Made by a program: the position numbers and the translations under genes. A DNA stretch of 8,870 nucleotides, from contig DVMK01000073.1 in NCBI GenBank assembly GCA_018715025.1, positions 1-8,870 of the forward strand, read 5' to 3'. Position 1 is the stretch's first letter. Every line of letters begins with the position of its first letter. A model generated the notes under the pieces. The model was not told where the DNA came from. It searched no databases and was given only the letters and a program-made list of their open reading frames with translations. This DNA comes from Candidatus Caccousia avistercoris (lineage in GTDB: Bacteria > Bacillota > Clostridia > Oscillospirales > Acutalibacteraceae). This document shows positions 7,084 to 8,870 of this stretch, one piece after another.

Positions 7084-7183
7084 TTTTTTGCGCTGAAATT
7101 TGCAAAATTTACGGTTTTTTCTATAAAATAACGAAATTTTATTAGATATTAGGAATTTAAATTGATAAAATATACAAAAATTT
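7084..7183. promoter_or_regulatory. Phased A/T tracts upstream of the YitT-family gene
   Basis: Runs of four or more A/T bases without a TA step in most cases recur about once per helical turn: 7084-7089, 7096-7101, 7104-7110, 7115-7120, 7125-7128, 7134-7140, 7154-7163, 7167-7170 and 7176-7183. The mean spacing of their centres is about 10.3 bp, with one turn (near 7147) only weakly filled. Tracts phased this way bend DNA and can also serve as UP elements for RNA polymerase. The last tract ends 3 bp before the -35 box. The stretch contrasts sharply with the GC-rich genes on both sides. Confidence 0.55.
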
Positions 7184-7186
7184 CTC

Positions 7187-7215
7187 TTGTCAAATTCCCA
7201 TTTCTCTGCTATGAT
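7187..7215 (+). promoter_or_regulatory. Sigma-A-type promoter of the YitT-family gene
   Basis: TTGTCA (7187-7192), a 17-bp spacer and TATGAT (7210-7215). Transcription should start near 7222, which leaves a leader of only about 16 nt and puts the ribosome site almost at the 5' end of the message. The spacer contains ATTCCCATT (7194-7202), the reverse complement of AATGGGAAT in the spacer of the polysaccharide promoter (234-242). Confidence 0.8.
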
Positions 7216-7237
7216 AGTAGAGAAAGGATGTGTTATT

Positions 7238-7873
7238 TTGTTTACCCTGGTAAAGCCGAAGCGCTGCGCCATGGCCCTTGCGGGCAGCGCCATTCTGGCC
7301 TTCGGTTTGTACAATGTCCACGCGCTTTCCGGCGTCACGGAGGGCGGCATTTTGGGAATGACCCTGCTGCTGAACCACTGGTTCCGCATTTCCCCCGCGG
7401 TTTCCAGCGTGGTGATGAATGCGATCTGCTATGTGGTGGGGTGGCGGCTGCTGGGCCGGGAGTTCATCGTGTACTCCATTCTGGCGGGCGGCGGCTTTTC
7501 CGTTTTCTATGCGGTGTTTGAGCAGTTCCCGCCCCTTTGGCCGCAGCTTGCCCAATACCCATGGGCGGCGGCTGTTGTTGGCGCTGTCTTTGTGGGGGTG
7601 GGGGTTGGCCTCAGCGTGAGGGCTGGCGGCGCGCCCGGCGGCGACGACGCCCTGGCTATGGTAATTTCTCATGTGACGCACTGGCGGATCCAATGGGCCT
7701 ACCTGCTCACAGATTTGGTGGTGCTGGCCCTCTCCGTCTCGTACATTCCGCTGGAGCGGCTGGCCTGCTCGCTGCTGACGGTCATGCTTTCCGGCCAGGT
7801 GATCGGCCTGGTGCAAAGGGCCGGGCGTTCCCGCAAAAAGGAGGAAGCCCGGGCGGAAGCGGAAGAGGCGTAA
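7238..7873 (+). CDS. YitT-family (DUF161) membrane protein, short form
   Basis: A 211-residue protein with about five or six membrane helices. It resembles the membrane half of YitT/YpjC-type proteins, whose function is poorly known. Family marks are the small-residue first helix with VTEGGILG (33-40), a VVGWRLLGREF stretch (66-76), and GGAPGGDDALA (129-139), which matches the family's GGSTGGTD-type loop. YitT proteins usually run to about 280 residues with a cytoplasmic DUF2179 domain; here the protein ends in a charged tail rich in Arg, Lys and Glu, so that domain is missing. Start choice: upstream in-frame starts at 7187 and 7211 lie inside the promoter. TTG 7238 has AAAGGATG (7223-7230) about 8 nt upstream; ATG 7271 would cut into the N-terminus. 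It is a single-gene unit between two terminators, with no visible tie to the polysaccharide genes. The family is fairly sure; the role is not. Confidence 0.82.
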   Translation: MFTLVKPKRCAMALAGSAILAFGLYNVHALSGVTEGGILGMTLLLNHWFRISPAVSSVVMNAICYVVGWRLLGREFIVYSILAGGGFSVFYAVFEQFPPLWPQLAQYPWAAAVVGAVFVGVGVGLSVRAGGAPGGDDALAMVISHVTHWRIQWAYLLTDLVVLALSVSYIPLERLACSLLTVMLSGQVIGLVQRAGRSRKKEEARAEAEEA

Positions 7874-7891
7874 AAATAATATGACAGCCAT

Positions 7892-7933
7892 ATCAGGGCG
7901 GCGGGAATTTGTTCACCCGGCCGCCCTGATTTT
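7892..7933 (+). terminator. Intrinsic terminator after the YitT-family gene
   Basis: ATCAGGGCGGC (7892-7902) pairs perfectly with GCCGCCCTGAT (7920-7930), with three further G-C pairs inside past a one-base bulge. A short T-run (7930-7933) follows. The stem is strong but the T-run is short. It separates the gene from the response-regulator promoter 30 bp downstream. Confidence 0.75.
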
Positions 7934-7962
7934 CTGCCCTGGCAAGAATTTTTTGAAAGCTA

Positions 7963-7991
7963 TGGAAATGTGAGCGGAATAACGGTATAAT
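7963..7991 (+). promoter_or_regulatory. Promoter of the response-regulator gene
   Basis: A consensus TATAAT (7986-7991) lies 17 bp after TGGAAA (7963-7968), a modest -35 box matching 4 of 6 consensus positions. A better-looking TTGAAA (7953-7958) is 27 bp away and too far. The weak -35 suggests the promoter needs an activator. GGAATAACGGTATAAT (7976-7991) matches 238-253 of the polysaccharide promoter at 15 of 16 positions, in the same register. GGAAA at 7965 and GGAAT at 7976 are 11 bp apart, a spacing typical of OmpR-family half-sites. Confidence 0.7.
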
Positions 7992-8042
7992 AAAGAGCGT
8001 AACATTCTTTGTATCGGTTTCTCAAACCCAATGGAGGGAACT

Positions 8043-8738
8043 ATGTATAAAGCGTTGATTGTGGAAGACGACGAGGACCTCTGCGTGATTACGGCCGCCC
8101 ACCTGACCCATGCCGGGTACGAGGTGGACAAGGCTGGTACCTGTGCAGCCGCGGAGGAGCTTTTGGCAAAGAAGAAATACGATCTGATCCTGCTGGACGA
8201 GCTCCTGCCGGATTGTTCCGGGGACAAGCTGTGCAGGGAGATCCGCTCCCGCTGCGCCTGCCCCATTATTTTTATGAGCTGCATGGACGACAGCGAAACC
8301 ATCATTTCGGCCCTGCGCAGCGGGGGCGACGACTACATGGTGAAGCCGGTGAATTATGAAGAGCTTCTGGCCAGGGCCGACGCCATCATCCGCCGTTCCG
8401 GGGCCAGAAGCAGCGAAATGGCCCGCTCCGGCGTGCAGGGCGGGATTATGGAGTTCAAGCATTTCTCGGTGGATACGGTTCATCGCTGTATCCTTCACGG
8501 GGAGGAGCGGACAGAGCTTTCTTCCATTGAATATTCGCTTCTGCTCTATATGGTGCAGCATCCGGACACGCTTCTGCTGTACCACGACCTTTACCAGAAC
8601 GTGTGGTCCACCGACAGCCTTGGCGACGTGCGCACCGTTATGGTACATATTTCCAACCTTCGGAAAAAGGTGGATCCGGACAGGCTGGGCATCATCAGCA
8701 CCGTGCGGAACGCCGGTTATATTTTTTCCGATTTGTAG
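8043..8738 (+). CDS. OmpR/PhoB-family response regulator
   Basis: A 231-residue two-component transcription factor. The receiver domain (1-118) has the acidic pocket Glu8-Asp9-Asp10, phospho-acceptor Asp52 in LILLDELLP, Ser79 at the conserved Thr/Ser position, and Lys101 in VKP, so it should be phosphorylated normally. A short linker leads to a winged-helix DNA-binding domain (about 134-231), with the recognition helix near 196-209 (VRTVMVHISNLRKK) and the wing VRNAGYIF. Length is typical. The receiver is unusually rich in cysteine: 14, 34, 58, 64, 71, 73 and 80. No histidine kinase is in the window; it may lie past the right edge. I chose ATG 8043 because GGAGGG (8033-8038) sits just upstream; that site overlaps the in-frame ATG at 8031, which has no site of its own. 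Its promoter shares a core with the polysaccharide promoter, so it may control itself and that operon (inference). No terminator separates it from the next gene. Confidence 0.94.
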   Translation: MYKALIVEDDEDLCVITAAHLTHAGYEVDKAGTCAAAEELLAKKKYDLILLDELLPDCSGDKLCREIRSRCACPIIFMSCMDDSETIISALRSGGDDYMVKPVNYEELLARADAIIRRSGARSSEMARSGVQGGIMEFKHFSVDTVHRCILHGEERTELSSIEYSLLLYMVQHPDTLLLYHDLYQNVWSTDSLGDVRTVMVHISNLRKKVDPDRLGIISTVRNAGYIFSDL

Positions 8739-8789
8739 AAGACGGCCCTTCCCCAGCGGGGGCTTTGGAAAAACGACGGGAGGAAAAGC

Positions 8790-8870
8790 TTGCAGATGAA
8801 CAAGACCATTCGGAAAGGATTAGCGTGCCTTGCCCTCTGCCTGCTGCTGGCTGCGGCAGGCTGCCGGGAA
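8790..8870 (+). CDS. Partial lipoprotein gene, N-terminus only
   Basis: Only the first 27 codons are in the window. They encode a basic start (MNKTIRKG), a hydrophobic stretch of about 15 residues, and AAAGC followed by Arg-Glu, a fair lipobox with Cys as the lipidated residue. The product is therefore probably a secreted lipoprotein anchored outside the membrane, of unknown function. GGGAGG (8778-8783) lies 6 nt before TTG 8790 and 12 nt before ATG 8796; I list the TTG for its better spacing, but the ATG is nearly as likely and changes the product by two residues. It lies 51 bp after the response regulator with no terminator between, so the two are probably co-transcribed, and it may be a sensor accessory or a target of that system. 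Confidence 0.65.
   Translation, partial: MQMNKTIRKGLACLALCLLLAAAGCRE

Noticed and set aside
7165..7193. A minus-strand promoter formed by TTGACA (complement of 7188-7193)
   Set aside because: The matching -10 at 16-18 bp is poor, and no minus-strand gene lies downstream of it.
7953..7958. TTGAAA as the -35 box of the response-regulator promoter
   Set aside because: It lies 27 bp from TATAAT, too far for sigma-A; TGGAAA at 7963-7968 has the proper 17-bp spacing.
8745..8763. A GC hairpin after the response regulator as a terminator
   Set aside because: The stem (CCCC/GGGG around AGC) is short and no T-run follows, so read-through into the lipoprotein gene is more likely.

Overview
This 8.9-kb window looks like the chromosome of a GC-rich Gram-positive of the Bacillota, probably a Clostridia or Oscillospirales-type anaerobe. 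That is an inference from three things: strong GGAGG ribosome sites, vegetative (sigma-A type) promoters with 17-bp spacers, and a YitT-family membrane protein. Coding DNA is strongly GC-rich; the intergenic stretch at about 7080-7190 is very AT-rich. All eight genes read on the + strand.

Region 1 (1-413) holds no convincing gene. It carries a clean promoter (TTGTCA-17-TATAAT, 225-253) with an inverted repeat across the -10 box. A leader of about 150 nt follows, containing four successive perfect-stem GC hairpins.

Region 2 (414-7022) is a five-gene surface-polysaccharide operon: Wzy polymerase, Wzx flippase, two GT-B glycosyltransferases, and a fused Wzz-type chain-length regulator/tyrosine-kinase-like protein. 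The first three genes overlap by ATGA. The operon ends at a strong intrinsic terminator (7043-7072). The inferred pathway is: the two transferases extend a lipid-linked repeat unit, Wzx flips it, Wzy polymerises it outside, and the last protein controls chain length. No initiating phosphoglycosyltransferase and no nucleotide-sugar enzymes are in the window. The kinase half of the last protein has lost its Walker A Lys and Ser/Thr, its Walker B Asp and the C-terminal tyrosine tail, so it looks like a pseudokinase.

Region 3 (7084-7933) is a single-gene unit: A/T tracts phased at about 10.3 bp, a promoter (TTGTCA-17-TATGAT), a short YitT-family membrane protein, and a terminator.

Region 4 (7963-8870) has a promoter, an OmpR-family response regulator with no histidine kinase in view, and the start of a lipoprotein gene that runs off the window.

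The most useful unexplained signals are the pseudokinase, a 16-bp promoter core (15 of 16 bases identical) shared by the polysaccharide operon and the response-regulator gene, the four-hairpin leader, and the phased A/T tracts.
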